Origin: Bacteroidaceae bacterium
GTDB lineage: Bacteria; Bacteroidota; Bacteroidia; Bacteroidales; Bacteroidaceae
Length of the DNA stretch: 51,865 bases
Assembly: GCA_011959205.1 (NCBI GenBank)
Contig: BLLV01000298.1
Coordinates: 1 to 51,865 of the forward strand
Direction of reading: 5' to 3'
In this document: positions 33,948-42,379 of the stretch, one piece after another
How positions within the stretch are numbered: position 1 is the first letter of the stretch
Layout: each line of letters begins with the position of its first letter
Notes under the pieces: generated by a model
Seen by the model: the letters and a program-made list of their open reading frames with translations, nothing else
Told to the model about the DNA's origin: nothing
The model's database searches: none
Made by a program: the position numbers and the translations under genes

Positions 33948-34460
33948 TTAATTGTACTTCATTTTTGTGTTGATATGCCAAAGCAAATCAATTTTCAAGG
34001 TCTTTGCCCATCCCTCAATGTAGGCGATACCAAATTGCACTCGTTTTTCAATGCTTATGACATCGCGGGAAAGTCCTTTGACAAGTCCAAAGGCATTTTC
34101 CGTGAAGCTGAATTTGTGATAAGCCCGGTAATATCGACAAGGCTTCATCATGTCAAAATCAATTCCCAAAGCCCCGGCAAGGTCAAAAAGCCTAATGGCA
34201 ACATCTGCCATTTCATCTTCAACGGTATTCTTTACGTGTGAAGCAAAAACATCGGCAAAAGATTCCCCCTTGTCCAAATCTTGCTTCACAAGTAGTTTTG
34301 CGCCGTATCCGGCTTTATCCCCTTTTCGGTCAGCTTCCACCAATTCGGCAACCTCGGTGATAACCAACATCAAGCAATGTTCATTGCTCCATTTTTCTTT
34401 CCAAAAACCATGTTTCACGGCGTTGGAATGTGCTTTCTCTTTTAATTCGTTGTAATTCAT
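33948..34460 (-). CDS. MazG-like nucleotide pyrophosphohydrolase
   Basis: The 170-aa helical protein has the MazG/all-alpha NTPase pattern: VITEVAELVEA (ExxE) and VEDEMADVAIRLFDL (ExxxD). These residues bind magnesium for hydrolysis of nucleoside triphosphates or alarmones. Phage MazG-type enzymes alter nucleotide pools during infection. A short gap of 70 bp to the next small gene holds nothing clear. Confidence 0.78.
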   Translation of the reverse strand: MNYNELKEKAHSNAVKHGFWKEKWSNEHCLMLVITEVAELVEADRKGDKAGYGAKLLVKQDLDKGESFADVFASHVKNTVEDEMADVAIRLFDLAGALGIDFDMMKPCRYYRAYHKFSFTENAFGLVKGLSRDVISIEKRVQFGIAYIEGWAKTLKIDLLWHINTKMKYN

Positions 34461-34462
34461 GT

Positions 34463-35223
34463 TTATAAAAATAATCTTGGTTGAACGGGTAATGAAAGTA
34501 TCTTTTCATTTGCCGCTTTGAAAAACTCTTTTTTTATCTCAAATCCGTATGCCCGGCGGTCAAGATTTCTTGCTGCATATAGGGTTGTACCACTTCCGGC
34601 GGTCGGGTCAATAACCACATCGCCGGGGTCGGTAAATATGCGTATCAGATTTTCAAGCAATGGAACGGGCTTTTGGGTCGGATGCACTTTGGGTGTTTTG
34701 GTATCTCGCACCCAATCCATGCAATTGAATACCATTGCCCCCCCCCATTGTTGAATTTTGGTAACTTGTCACGGTATAGCAACACACCATATTCGCAATT
34801 ACCAACTATCTTCATATTCGCTTTAAGAACTTGCGCTGAAAAGTTCTTTCGGAATACAAGGTTTATATAATGGTTGAAGCCATATTTTTTGCCTAACTCA
34901 ATGTATTTGAATTGTTGTTCAAACTCACAAAACACAATCATGCAAGGGGCTTTCCCGGCTTCCTTTGGCTCTTTGACAAGCATTTGGGAACAAAAGTGCA
35001 TAAATTCCGCCGGGCGAAAATCCTTGTCGGTGTCGAAAAATTCTTTTCCGGCTTTTGCGGATTCCCCCTTTTTGTTGTCACCATCCACATACCATGAAGG
35101 ATTGCTTGCATAAGCATTTACCCCCAAATTATAAGGCGGGTCGGCAATAATCAATTGTGCTTTGGGGATTCCATAAACTTTGAAGTTTTGGAAATGGTCA
35201 TTGAATAATTCAACCTTGTTCAT
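34463..35223 (-). CDS. beta-class N6A/N4C DNA methyltransferase, out of frame at a G9 tract
   Basis: The first part has DPPYN (motif IV, about residue 29). The second frame has VHPTQKPVPLLENLI and DPTAGSGTTLYAA (motifs X and I). DPPY before the AdoMet motif is the order of beta-class enzymes. They are split at nine Gs (34738-34746). With 7 or 10 Gs the two parts join into one protein of about 250 aa; as given, the first part (34645-35223) ends after 30 wrong residues. It methylates DNA, possibly to evade restriction. G-tract slippage or a base-call error could explain the break. Confidence 0.82.
34738..34746 (-). repeat. G9 homopolymer in the adenine-type methyltransferase
   Basis: Nine Gs on the coding strand. 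A frame with 7 or 10 would be open through motif I. Such tracts are common phase-variation switches. Confidence 0.8.
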
Positions 35224-35783
35224 CGCTTCACAATATCATAAATCGCCCGTGTCAATTCAATATCATAAAGTGCATTATGCAAAGAATCATCAGACACGGA
35301 CACGCCCAAGAACTTTGCAACGGTGGACAACTTGAAATTCTCCATATCGGCGCGGCGGTCGGCAAGGTAAGCGGATGCAAGAACCATCACATCAATGGAA
35401 TTTGACCAAAACCAAGAACCAAAGTATTGGTCACCGTTCTGCAAGAAGAATCCACGCAAAAATTGATTGTCAAATGCGGCATTGTTATAACCTACCAAAA
35501 AGAACTTGTCTTTCTTGTCGTACTTGTCCACATACTTGCCAAGCATTGCCACAAATTCTTGATAAACTTGTTGCATGGGTGGGTATGCAAGGACTTGTTC
35601 ACGTGTCACCCCGGCAACCTGCAAGGCGGCATCTTCAATCACCGCTTTGGGGTTCGGTTGAACGTGAAAGTCGAAATCCTGAATGTGCTTTCCATCAATC
35701 ACGATTGAACCGCTTATTTGGTGGATTCCGTTTCGTCCGGGGTTTGTCCCGGTTGTTTCAAGGTCAAAAAATAATAGTTTCAT
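35220..35783 (-). CDS. DnaQ-like DEDDh 3'-5' exonuclease
   Basis: The 187-aa protein has the four expected motifs: FDLETTGTNP (D, E), YNNAAFDNQFL (D) and HNALYDIELTRAI (H, D). It resembles the proofreading subunit of polymerase III and RNase T. No polymerase gene is present in the phage, so it may proofread for the host enzyme or process ends. It starts with a 17-bp dyad 9 bp upstream and overlaps the methyltransferase start by 4 bp. Confidence 0.88.
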   Translation of the reverse strand: MKLLFFDLETTGTNPGRNGIHQISGSIVIDGKHIQDFDFHVQPNPKAVIEDAALQVAGVTREQVLAYPPMQQVYQEFVAMLGKYVDKYDKKDKFFLVGYNNAAFDNQFLRGFFLQNGDQYFGSWFWSNSIDVMVLASAYLADRRADMENFKLSTVAKFLGVSVSDDSLHNALYDIELTRAIYDIVKR

Positions 35784-35791
35784 TATTGCAT

Positions 35792-35808
35792 TGATTTATA
35801 GTGATACA
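35792..35808. promoter_or_regulatory. 17-bp dispersed dyad, copy 8
   Basis: The gene strand (minus) reads TGTATCACTATAAATCA. It fills the gap between the stop at 35810 and the exonuclease start at 35783. Confidence 0.65.
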
Positions 35809-35809
35809 C

Positions 35810-36001
35810 TTATTGATTAAAAAGATTTGGTTCGGGTGGTCTGTTAGCTGCTTCAATGTCTTGCACCCTTTTTATTTCTTGGTCGATTTCCCTTTCAACC
35901 GCCTTTGACTTTTCAAGGGTCAAATGACTACGGCTTTTGAAATACTCCTTTTGCAATCGGCGCATTTCCACCACCTTATCGAAAAATTGTCTTGCATTCA
36001 T
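35810..36001 (-). CDS. small helical hypothetical protein
   Basis: A 63-aa, charged, wholly helical protein (FFDKVVEMRRLQKEYFKSRS, VEREIDQEIKRVQDIEAANR). It lies 6 bp after the C5 methyltransferase. A coiled-coil adaptor is possible; no family is recognised. Confidence 0.55.
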   Translation of the reverse strand: MNARQFFDKVVEMRRLQKEYFKSRSHLTLEKSKAVEREIDQEIKRVQDIEAANRPPEPNLFNQ

Positions 36002-36007
36002 TGTTTC

Positions 36008-37079
36008 TTATATTTTTGATAACCATTGTTCATAAATCCGGGATGCAACTTGTGCCATCATCACGGGCGGCACTGACATTCCGCAAATGTATTGTGGGCT
36101 TTGCCCGGCAAAGTTGTAATCTTGTGGGAAACTTGAAATACAACACACCTCGCTTGCACTCAAAAATCGGGGTTGCTCAAAGTGAATCAAGCATGATTCC
36201 TTGCTTGCAAGGGTCGGGCATATCCTATCCATATACACATAAGTTTGATTGAAGTTGCTTCCTTTGCCATACAACCGTTCATTTGCCGCGCCTTGGTTCA
36301 AATCTCCATGTTGGCGATTCTCCCACAACAAGCGTATCACCTTTGATTTTGCTTCACGACCCTTGAAATCGGCGCATTCTCCAAACATTATCGGTTCTTC
36401 CTTGAAAGTCATATCCAAGTATGGAAACGCATTAAACAAGTCATATTGGCAAGGCACTTTGTCAATCAAATCTTTGCGCAAGCACACGAAAAAGACACGT
36501 TCACGGCGTTGTGGAACTCCCATATTTTGTGCATCAAGCAACCAATGTTGGCAATAATATCCGGCATCCTCAAAGGATTCATATATGCGCCGGACATATT
36601 GTTTCGCTTCACCAAGCAACAAGCCCTTGACATTTTCAGCCACAACAACTTTCGGTTGAAGTCTTTTCGCAAGGTCTATGAAGTCAAAAAACAACGTGTC
36701 CAACACTTGTTCCGCCTGTCCCTCTCGAAAGTGCTTCATCTTTCCCCAAGCATCTTCCCGACTTCCTGCCATGCTGAAAGTCGAACAAGGGGGCGAACCA
36801 TCCAAAATGTCAAGGTTGAACAATTCCGGGGGCAAATCTTCCTTATGCTTGAACTCTTGGATGGGTTCAAGGAAAGGGAACTTCGGGTTGTGATTCTGAC
36901 AATATGCGTACATCATGCGGTGGTCTATCTCGTTGCAACCGATAACATCAAACCCGGCAAGTTTGTAACCCATCGAACTGCCCCCCCCCACAAGCAAAAC
37001 AAGAAAACACCTTGCCTTTGTCTTTGGTAAAGTGGGCATCCGCTAAATTCCAACGGTAATCAAATTTATGTTGAATCAT
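36008..37079 (-). CDS. C5-cytosine DNA methyltransferase, out of frame at a G9 tract
   Basis: From ATG 37079, which overlaps the previous stop (ATGA), the frame runs to KVFSCFACGGG, the start of motif I. There nine Gs (36981-36989) shift it to a stop about 10 codons later. With eight Gs it would join GGGSSMGYKLAGFDVIG and the rest: GSPPCSTFS (catalytic Cys, motif IV), AENVKGLL (motif VI) and QRRERVFFV (motif VIII). As given, only the ATG at 37039 in the downstream frame gives the catalytic domain, with a changed N terminus. It protects DNA from restriction or marks it. Confidence 0.85.
36981..36989 (-). repeat. G9 homopolymer in the cytosine methyltransferase
   Basis: Nine Gs on the coding strand within AdoMet motif I. 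Eight or eleven would restore the frame from the coupled start codon at 37079. Confidence 0.8.
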
Positions 37080-37288
37080 ATTTTTTCTACTTTTTCAATT
37101 TTTTTGCCCCACTGGTCGTAATACACTGCCTTGTTTTTGTGAACACCGCAAAGCATCTTCACGCTTCCATCCTTGAATGTTACTTTATACTTGGCGGAAT
37201 GCGGGCAATCTTTATAATTATGCCATCCACGAATGCAGGTTGTTCCACAATCAATTGAATCATCGCACTTTATTTTATCTTTCATCAC
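37076..37288 (-). CDS. small Cys-containing hypothetical protein
   Basis: The 70-aa basic protein carries CDDSIDCGTTC, a central HNYKDCPHSAKY and CGVHKNK, which may bind zinc. The stop codon overlaps the start of the cytosine methyltransferase (ATGA). This coupling is the main reason to place the methyltransferase start at 37079. Function unknown. Confidence 0.6.
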   Translation of the reverse strand: MMKDKIKCDDSIDCGTTCIRGWHNYKDCPHSAKYKVTFKDGSVKMLCGVHKNKAVYYDQWGKKIEKVEKI

Positions 37289-37874
37289 TTGTTGTATTTA
37301 ATATATTATTCACCCTTGTTGCCATATCTCTGAATTGTGGGTTGTACCGAAAATCATCTTCATACTTATTCAGCAAATGAAGCATTGAAGAATGGTCGCG
37401 GTGAACGTACTTCGCAATCTGTGTCAGCTTCATTTTTGCACGGCGACAATGGTACACGAACAACATCCGGGCAAAGAATCCGTCACGTTTCCGGGACTTT
37501 GTGATATATTCGTGGAACTGCATCCCGGTAACTTCGTGGATTGCATTCTGAATCCGCATCACTTCTTTGTTTTCCCGGCACACTTTCGATTCAAACCAAA
37601 TGTCCTTTTCAAGTCGTGTTGCCGCGTCGTACTCGATTGAAGCACCTTTTGAACCAATCCAATTGTCCATCATGTAGATTGCATCACAAGACAAAAGCAA
37701 TTCAAAATCCTTAACCATGTGTTGTTCCCAAGTGGCATCAGGGGACAAACCTTTTTCCATCGGGTTCACGACTTCAAAGCCTATTTCTTCAAGCAAGGCT
37801 TGTGCATCGGCGAATTTTCGCCTTGTTTCTTCAAGTGGCAAGCCTGTAATCTTGCCGGATATATAAATTTTCAT
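37275..37874 (-). CDS. DUF4406 and DnaA-domain-IV-like fusion
   Basis: The 199-aa protein starts with a DUF4406-like nucleoside-deoxyribosyltransferase fold (MKIYISGKITGLP, VNPMEKGLSPDATW, MMDNWIGSKGASIEYDAA; residues 1-95). The C-terminal 90 residues resemble the DNA-binding domain IV of DnaA: RDGFFARMLFVYHCRRAKMK, LTQIAKYVHRDHSSMLH. In DnaA, RDHSTV binds the DnaA box. The fusion may tie recognition of the phage origin to nucleotide metabolism; this is inferred. It overlaps both neighbours. Confidence 0.72.
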   Translation of the reverse strand: MKIYISGKITGLPLEETRRKFADAQALLEEIGFEVVNPMEKGLSPDATWEQHMVKDFELLLSCDAIYMMDNWIGSKGASIEYDAATRLEKDIWFESKVCRENKEVMRIQNAIHEVTGMQFHEYITKSRKRDGFFARMLFVYHCRRAKMKLTQIAKYVHRDHSSMLHLLNKYEDDFRYNPQFRDMATRVNNILNTTSDER

Positions 37875-38653
37875 TTTCTTGTATTGATTTGTTGGTTGTT
37901 ATATAGAAACTTGTTCACGAAATAGATTTGCCCTTTCCCCGTTACCTTTGTTGTGGTTGATACAAGGGTTTCGCCGTTGGCTTTCTGAATGGTGGTTTTC
38001 TTCATTTCAAACAATCCCATTTCCATTGCCTTTTGGGTGGGTTGGTTGTACCGTTCACCATATTGGCACAAATAGCCATTTTCGCGCATCCAAGCGAAAA
38101 GCCGCTTTTCCCCGGTCTGAACACCATTTTGGCAAATGATTTTAGCCAATTCACCAATCAAGACGGATTGTTTTGCCGTTTCAACCGCTTGTGAAAACAA
38201 GACACGGGGTCTTTCCGCTTCAATCTGCTTTTGTTGCTTTTCTATCTGTTCCGCCTGTGAAGCTGCAAGGCGCAAGGCTTCCGCGAATGTTTGAGGTATC
38301 GCCGGGGCTGCTTGCTTCACTTCCTGAACAATCCTTTCCATTGCATTGAATTGTTCAATGAATCCGACCTTGAATTGCATTGCTTTTGCACCTGTCAGAC
38401 CCATTGCAAGCAATGAAAATCCATCCCGGTTCATCAAATACATTGGTCGCGGTTTGTTTTGTGCATCAGAGTATGTTGATTCACAAAACCATCTTTGGTG
38501 GGCTGAATTTTCAGCCGTCCCCAAAATGTTTCTTATGGATTGCATCACGTTCTTGTGTTGCTTTCCGAACACTTGTGCCACCTTGACGGAATCCGTCACG
38601 GGTGTTCCTTTGTTGGTCTTATAGACCACATTTTGTTGAATAATGCCGTTCAT
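37871..38653 (-). CDS. Rha-type regulator with KilA-C antirepressor domain
   Basis: The 260-aa protein begins with a phage regulatory Rha domain (VTDSVKVAQVFGKQHKNVMQ, RPMYLMNRDGFSLLAMGLTG). A helical linker rich in Gln and Glu follows, then an ANT/KilAC domain (IGELAKIICQNG, RLFAWMRENGYLCQ, GQIYFVNKFL). Proteins of this plan control phage development, often against the repressor. It lies just after the small Cys gene in the early operon. Confidence 0.87.
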   Translation of the reverse strand: MNGIIQQNVVYKTNKGTPVTDSVKVAQVFGKQHKNVMQSIRNILGTAENSAHQRWFCESTYSDAQNKPRPMYLMNRDGFSLLAMGLTGAKAMQFKVGFIEQFNAMERIVQEVKQAAPAIPQTFAEALRLAASQAEQIEKQQKQIEAERPRVLFSQAVETAKQSVLIGELAKIICQNGVQTGEKRLFAWMRENGYLCQYGERYNQPTQKAMEMGLFEMKKTTIQKANGETLVSTTTKVTGKGQIYFVNKFLYNNQQINTRK

Positions 38654-38677
38654 TGTTATAGTATGTTTTATAATTAG

Positions 38678-38851
38678 TTATTCCGCATCATCAAACAAGC
38701 CTTGGTTTTCATCAATGAATGTGTCAAGTGCATCATCACAATATACACCCTCACAAAGTGCATTGCATGGATGCTCGATTTCACCTTGTTGCCAAGGACA
38801 AAACTTGCACAATTCATCGTCCAACTGCTGCTTTAATTCTTCCTTATTCAT
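38678..38851 (-). CDS. small acidic Cys-containing protein
   Basis: A 57-aa protein with CKFCPWQQGEIEHPCNALCEG, a possible zinc knuckle, and an acidic C terminus. The ATG at 38851 lies 5 bp after the DnaC-like gene; a longer reading overlaps that gene. Function unknown. Confidence 0.5.
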   Translation of the reverse strand: MNKEELKQQLDDELCKFCPWQQGEIEHPCNALCEGVYCDDALDTFIDENQGLFDDAE

Positions 38852-38855
38852 TTTG

Positions 38856-39629
38856 TTATAATTTTCTTCTGTCTTTTCCTTTGATTTCAAAGTAATTACA
38901 CATTTCATTCAACCTACTTGCCACCCGGTCGCCGTATCTGTTCACCAACTTTTCACCATTGATTTTCAGATTTGAGGTTATAAGGGTGATTTCATCGGTC
39001 TTGTCGCCCCGGTATTCGATAAGCTGCCGGACAACATCAACACGGTTTCCCATGTAAAGTGATTCTTGCGGCTCACATCCCAAATCCTGAATGCCTAACA
39101 TGGAAATTTGCTTCAAGGTGTGAATCTCCCCGGTGTCAATGAATTTATCGCAAATGGCATCCGCACGGAATGTTCTCCACCAAAGGGGGCGCGGGCTTGA
39201 ATCATCAATGAATTGCACCCGGAATCCCCAAGCCGTGCAATATGCAAGCATGATTTCAAGACACCAAGATTTGCCCGTGCCTGTGTTCCCGGCAATATAT
39301 ATTCCCCTTTTCAAGCGACCGGGGACAACCCCTTTCGTTTCCGGGTTCAAACATTGCATTGTGGGGTCACAATGACACCATTTGATAAAGTTTTCGTAAG
39401 TGAAGCGGTTTTCATCATCAATCACGAACTTGGGGTTTCGACTTTTTCCGATTGCTTCAACAATCTTCAAGGCTTCCGCAATATCATAATGCAAGTATTG
39501 ATAACGGGTGAACCCTGCAAACATTCCACGTTGGTTTATGGCATTTAAGATTTGGTCAATGCTTGGCATCTGAACCTTGACTTGCTTTTTGCTACCGTTT
39601 TTGTCGGTAAATGTTTCTTTTATGTCCAT
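38856..39629 (-). CDS. DnaC-like helicase loader ATPase
   Basis: The 257-aa protein has an AAA+ core: Walker A YIAGNTGTGKSW (about residue 115), Walker B LGIQDLGCEP (about 180), sensor-like LITSNLKI and an arginine-finger-like RVASRLNEM. It resembles DnaC/DnaI loaders, which place host DnaB on phage DNA. It follows the DUF4373 gene with a 10-bp overlap, the usual initiator-loader pair. No phage helicase is seen, so it probably recruits the host one. Confidence 0.85.
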   Translation of the reverse strand: MDIKETFTDKNGSKKQVKVQMPSIDQILNAINQRGMFAGFTRYQYLHYDIAEALKIVEAIGKSRNPKFVIDDENRFTYENFIKWCHCDPTMQCLNPETKGVVPGRLKRGIYIAGNTGTGKSWCLEIMLAYCTAWGFRVQFIDDSSPRPLWWRTFRADAICDKFIDTGEIHTLKQISMLGIQDLGCEPQESLYMGNRVDVVRQLIEYRGDKTDEITLITSNLKINGEKLVNRYGDRVASRLNEMCNYFEIKGKDRRKL

Positions 39630-40318
39630 TCGTCATTGCAACTTTTATTGGTTTGACTTTTTTTTGAGGTTGCCGGGCGATTGTCGCGTTTTGACCACGT
39701 TACGATTGCCATGCGCCAATCTTTCATCTTGTTCTTACCGACCATCCAACCTTTGCTTTCATAAAAGGCAATGAATGCTTCCGCATCTATCGAATACCCT
39801 TTTTCTTGAATATATGCTTGAACTTCTTGCAATGTAGGGGGGCAAAACCGTTTGACGGTTTTTGCTTTTTCCCTCTCTATATCGTTAGATATAGATTTAT
39901 TCTTTTCTTTTCTTTTATTTTCTTTTATTGCATTGCAATCCATTACATTTGCATCGGGCTTGCTTTGCATTTGCTTTTCACGCCTTGAAAGCCAACTACT
40001 TAAAGCGGCTTGTTTCCGCTTCTCTGTTATGTCGTTGCGCTTGTTTATCCGTGCATTTACCGAATTTGACCAAAACTTTTCGCCATCATTTTGAAACAAA
40101 TTGAAGTCCCGGACAACACTTTCAACAATGTTGCTTTCCGTATGCAATGCAAATGCAATGCTTTTGCAAGCGGTCAAAGGCAATTCGCCGCCCTGTTCAT
40201 ACAGATTCTCTATAAGACACCAAAAGACACCAAGCCCGGCAATCCCATGTTCAAACAAGACTTCTTGCAACTTTGGGTCATTACGGGCATTGTAATCATG
40301 TGAAAAATACTCTTTCAT
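39620..40318 (-). CDS. DUF4373 / Lin1244-type replication initiator-like protein
   Basis: The 232-aa protein starts with FSHDYNARNDPKLQEVLFEH and GLGVFWCLIENLYEQGG, the pattern of the Lin1244/Lin1753 (DUF4373) winged-helix domain. A charged linker (KENKRKEKNKS) and a C-terminal helical part (EAFIAFYESKGWMVGKNKMK, DnaD-like ending) follow. Such proteins recognise the origin and partner the loader encoded next to them. Confidence 0.8.
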   Translation of the reverse strand: MKEYFSHDYNARNDPKLQEVLFEHGIAGLGVFWCLIENLYEQGGELPLTACKSIAFALHTESNIVESVVRDFNLFQNDGEKFWSNSVNARINKRNDITEKRKQAALSSWLSRREKQMQSKPDANVMDCNAIKENKRKEKNKSISNDIEREKAKTVKRFCPPTLQEVQAYIQEKGYSIDAEAFIAFYESKGWMVGKNKMKDWRMAIVTWSKRDNRPATSKKSQTNKSCNDEWT

Positions 40319-41085
40319 AACTTTGCACGTTTTTGTGATTCACCAAGCCCGAACAATGCGAAATCATATTTGCAAGGGTCGTTTTTATCCAATTCCCGCA
40401 ATTTGGCGGTCAATTCTTCAACCGTCTTGCGGTCATTGCCGTTCCTCTCAATCAAACCCATTTCGCGCCCAATCCGGGCAACATGGGTGTCAAGTGGTAT
40501 CATCAATTCACTTGGCTTCAAATTGTGCCAAATACCCATATCAACAATGCCATCTTGCCGACATAGCCAACGCAACATCAGGTTCAAACGCTTGCAAGCT
40601 GAACCACCCTTGTGCCTGTTGGGTGTCGGGTTGGATATGTGCCTTGAATACTCACCGCCATTTGCTTGCGCAAACAATTCACGCAACCTTGAAAAGCCAT
40701 CCCACACATTAGAATCACTTTCGGAAAAGGCGATTGCCAAAGTGTTGCATTGCAGATATACAAATTGCAATCCCCGGCACATATACACCAAGTCCCGACC
40801 AAAGAATGTGCGGTGTATATTCATTGCCGGGTCAATGTCATTGAATCTCCCACTTATAACAAACTCAAATGGGCGGTTCTTCATAATATCATGGAACATC
40901 TTGCGGCATCCTGTCAATATCTGCTTTCGGTTTCCCCAAGCGATTGTTGAAGCAAGGAATGCGGCAATTTCAATGTCTTGTTGTTTTTCGTATGCCCGTG
41001 GGAATTGTACCGGGTCATTTTCAATGAAAGCCGGGGTGTTGAATTGCTCCGCAAGGGCATCCATCTTTTGTTTCAATTCATTCAT
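40315..41085 (-). CDS. TIGR02757 (DUF2400) family protein
   Basis: The 256-aa protein has the family marks DIEIAAFLASTIAWGNRKQI, FVYLCRG-like VYMCRGLQFVYL, CKRLNLMLRWLCRQDGIVDM and PLDTHVARIGREMGL. The fold is related to helix-hairpin-helix DNA glycosylases, and the PLDTH motif lies where those have their catalytic loop. It is common as a chromosomal gene in Bacteroidetes, so it may have been taken from a host. A role in DNA repair or base removal is inferred. The leader holds a strong GC hairpin (41101-41133). Confidence 0.85.
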   Translation of the reverse strand: MNELKQKMDALAEQFNTPAFIENDPVQFPRAYEKQQDIEIAAFLASTIAWGNRKQILTGCRKMFHDIMKNRPFEFVISGRFNDIDPAMNIHRTFFGRDLVYMCRGLQFVYLQCNTLAIAFSESDSNVWDGFSRLRELFAQANGGEYSRHISNPTPNRHKGGSACKRLNLMLRWLCRQDGIVDMGIWHNLKPSELMIPLDTHVARIGREMGLIERNGNDRKTVEELTAKLRELDKNDPCKYDFALFGLGESQKRAKL

Positions 41086-41100
41086 TGTTGCGACTTTTAA

Positions 41101-41133
41101 GCCCCCGACCCGGCACATGGTCAAGCCGGGGGC
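41101..41133 (-). promoter_or_regulatory. GC-rich hairpin in the leader of the TIGR02757 gene
   Basis: The arms GCCCCCG and CGGGGGC enclose a second stem (CCGGC / GCCGG). It lies between the stop at 41145 and the start at 41085. No T run follows, so attenuation, RNA stability or partial termination are all possible. Confidence 0.5.
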
Positions 41134-41144
41134 GATTCAACTTC

Positions 41145-41885
41145 TTAAACCTCAATGATTGCGATTTCCGGGGCAATCTCCTTGACTTGCTCCAATTGTT
41201 CGTCAATCACCTTGTCGCGCAAATCTTCAAGGGTTGCTTGCGCTCCGGGTGAAAGCAACACGAATGACACTTCACGCCCATTCACTTGTGCGAATGTTTC
41301 AACCTCGATACTTTCAGACGGCAAGCCCTTGAAAATAGGCATTTGAACGGTGAATGATTCCGGCAAGTTGGAATTGACCACTTGGGCGAAATTGTCCGTC
41401 CTGTTGCCGTTCTCTTTTACGGCACGGTCAATCTTATTGTTCACATCGGCTGTGAAGTTCATCAGGCTTGAAACCAACTTCATGTTTTCCATGCGGTCGG
41501 CAAAGAAAGCCCGGTTCATTTTGATAAACAAGCCAAGTTCCGTTGGTGTCCACACCTTGCCACTATTTATTCCGAACTCAACAAACTTGGGATTGTATGC
41601 CAATTTGCCAACAACCTTTCCGCGTGTGTATTCGTCCGCTTCATTGGTTATCAAGGTTATTTCAACCTTATCACGGTTTACAAGGATATGGCAATTCTTC
41701 TGTTCAAATTGCCCTGTGTTGATTCTCTTTGCAAGATATTCAACAACCGCACCGATAACGCCCGACAAATCGGTCTTGACCGGGGCTTTCGGTTCAAGTT
41801 CTTTGGGGGTTGCACCCTCACGAATCACCAATTCGGCTTTTGCCATGTTTGGTGCAAGATTTACTTGGAATTTTTCGTTCTGCAT
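41145..41885 (-). CDS. conserved-looking early phage protein, unknown function
   Basis: A 246-aa protein. After a short N-terminal tail it has a helical part and beta stretches (NCHILVNRDKVEITLITNEA, FTVQMPIFKGLPSESIEVET), ending in a helix and EIAIIEV. It lies between the coiled-coil gene and the glycosylase-like gene, in the recombination and replication operon. It resembles phage proteins encoded beside RecT-type genes (DUF2303-like), but I cannot confirm a family. Confidence 0.6.
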   Translation of the reverse strand: MQNEKFQVNLAPNMAKAELVIREGATPKELEPKAPVKTDLSGVIGAVVEYLAKRINTGQFEQKNCHILVNRDKVEITLITNEADEYTRGKVVGKLAYNPKFVEFGINSGKVWTPTELGLFIKMNRAFFADRMENMKLVSSLMNFTADVNNKIDRAVKENGNRTDNFAQVVNSNLPESFTVQMPIFKGLPSESIEVETFAQVNGREVSFVLLSPGAQATLEDLRDKVIDEQLEQVKEIAPEIAIIEV

Positions 41886-41904
41886 TTTCTTTTACTTTTG
41901 AATG

Positions 41905-42360
41905 TTAGTTGTTTGTTCCTGTTTTAGCCTGTTCACCGACAACAATTCGTGGTTGAAACAATGTCGGTTGCAGTTCATCAGCGGTTGCCGGGCGGCTCTC
42001 TATCATGTCGCCCTCGTCATTGTAGTATTCCGTTACGCGGGCTTCCCGGTCTGTGAACCTGTAACATACTTCATTCACATACTCCGATTTTGCCTTAATG
42101 TTGGAAACCATGTTTGCCCGTTGTTCTTTAAGTGGTTTCAAGCGTCCTTTGTATTCGGCTTGCACTTGCTTCATTTCCGCTTCGATTTCAGCAATCTCAA
42201 TCGACACGTTGGCAAGATTTTCTTTGTGTCCTTGCAGTTCTTCCGGGGTGTATGGCTTCATGTACCCCTTGTTTTCGCAAGCATCGCAATTGTCTTTCAG
42301 AAAGGCAACACGTTCAATCTTGCTTGTGTACTCTTTACCAAGTGACTTTCCCATGACCAT
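41905..42360 (-). CDS. coiled-coil early protein, unknown function
   Basis: The 151-aa protein has one CDACENKG motif near residue 28-35 and a long central coiled coil (about 40-95: NVSIEIAEIEAEMKQVQAEY). The C-terminal part is Pro/Thr-containing. The start at 42360 directly follows a 17-bp dyad (42363-42379). It comes right after the VR2 protein in the operon. Confidence 0.6.
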   Translation of the reverse strand: MVMGKSLGKEYTSKIERVAFLKDNCDACENKGYMKPYTPEELQGHKENLANVSIEIAEIEAEMKQVQAEYKGRLKPLKEQRANMVSNIKAKSEYVNEVCYRFTDREARVTEYYNDEGDMIESRPATADELQPTLFQPRIVVGEQAKTGTNN

Positions 42361-42362
42361 TT

Positions 42363-42379
42363 TGTTTTATAGTGAAACA
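42363..42379. promoter_or_regulatory. 17-bp dispersed dyad, copy 9
   Basis: The gene strand (minus) reads TGTTTCACTATAAAACA and ends 2 bp before the start codon at 42360. The stop codon TAA of the VR2 gene lies within it. Confidence 0.7.

Noticed and set aside
38655..38675. TTATAGTATGTTTTATAA before the Rha gene as a dyad copy
   Set aside because: The ends TGT and ACA are not in the right places.
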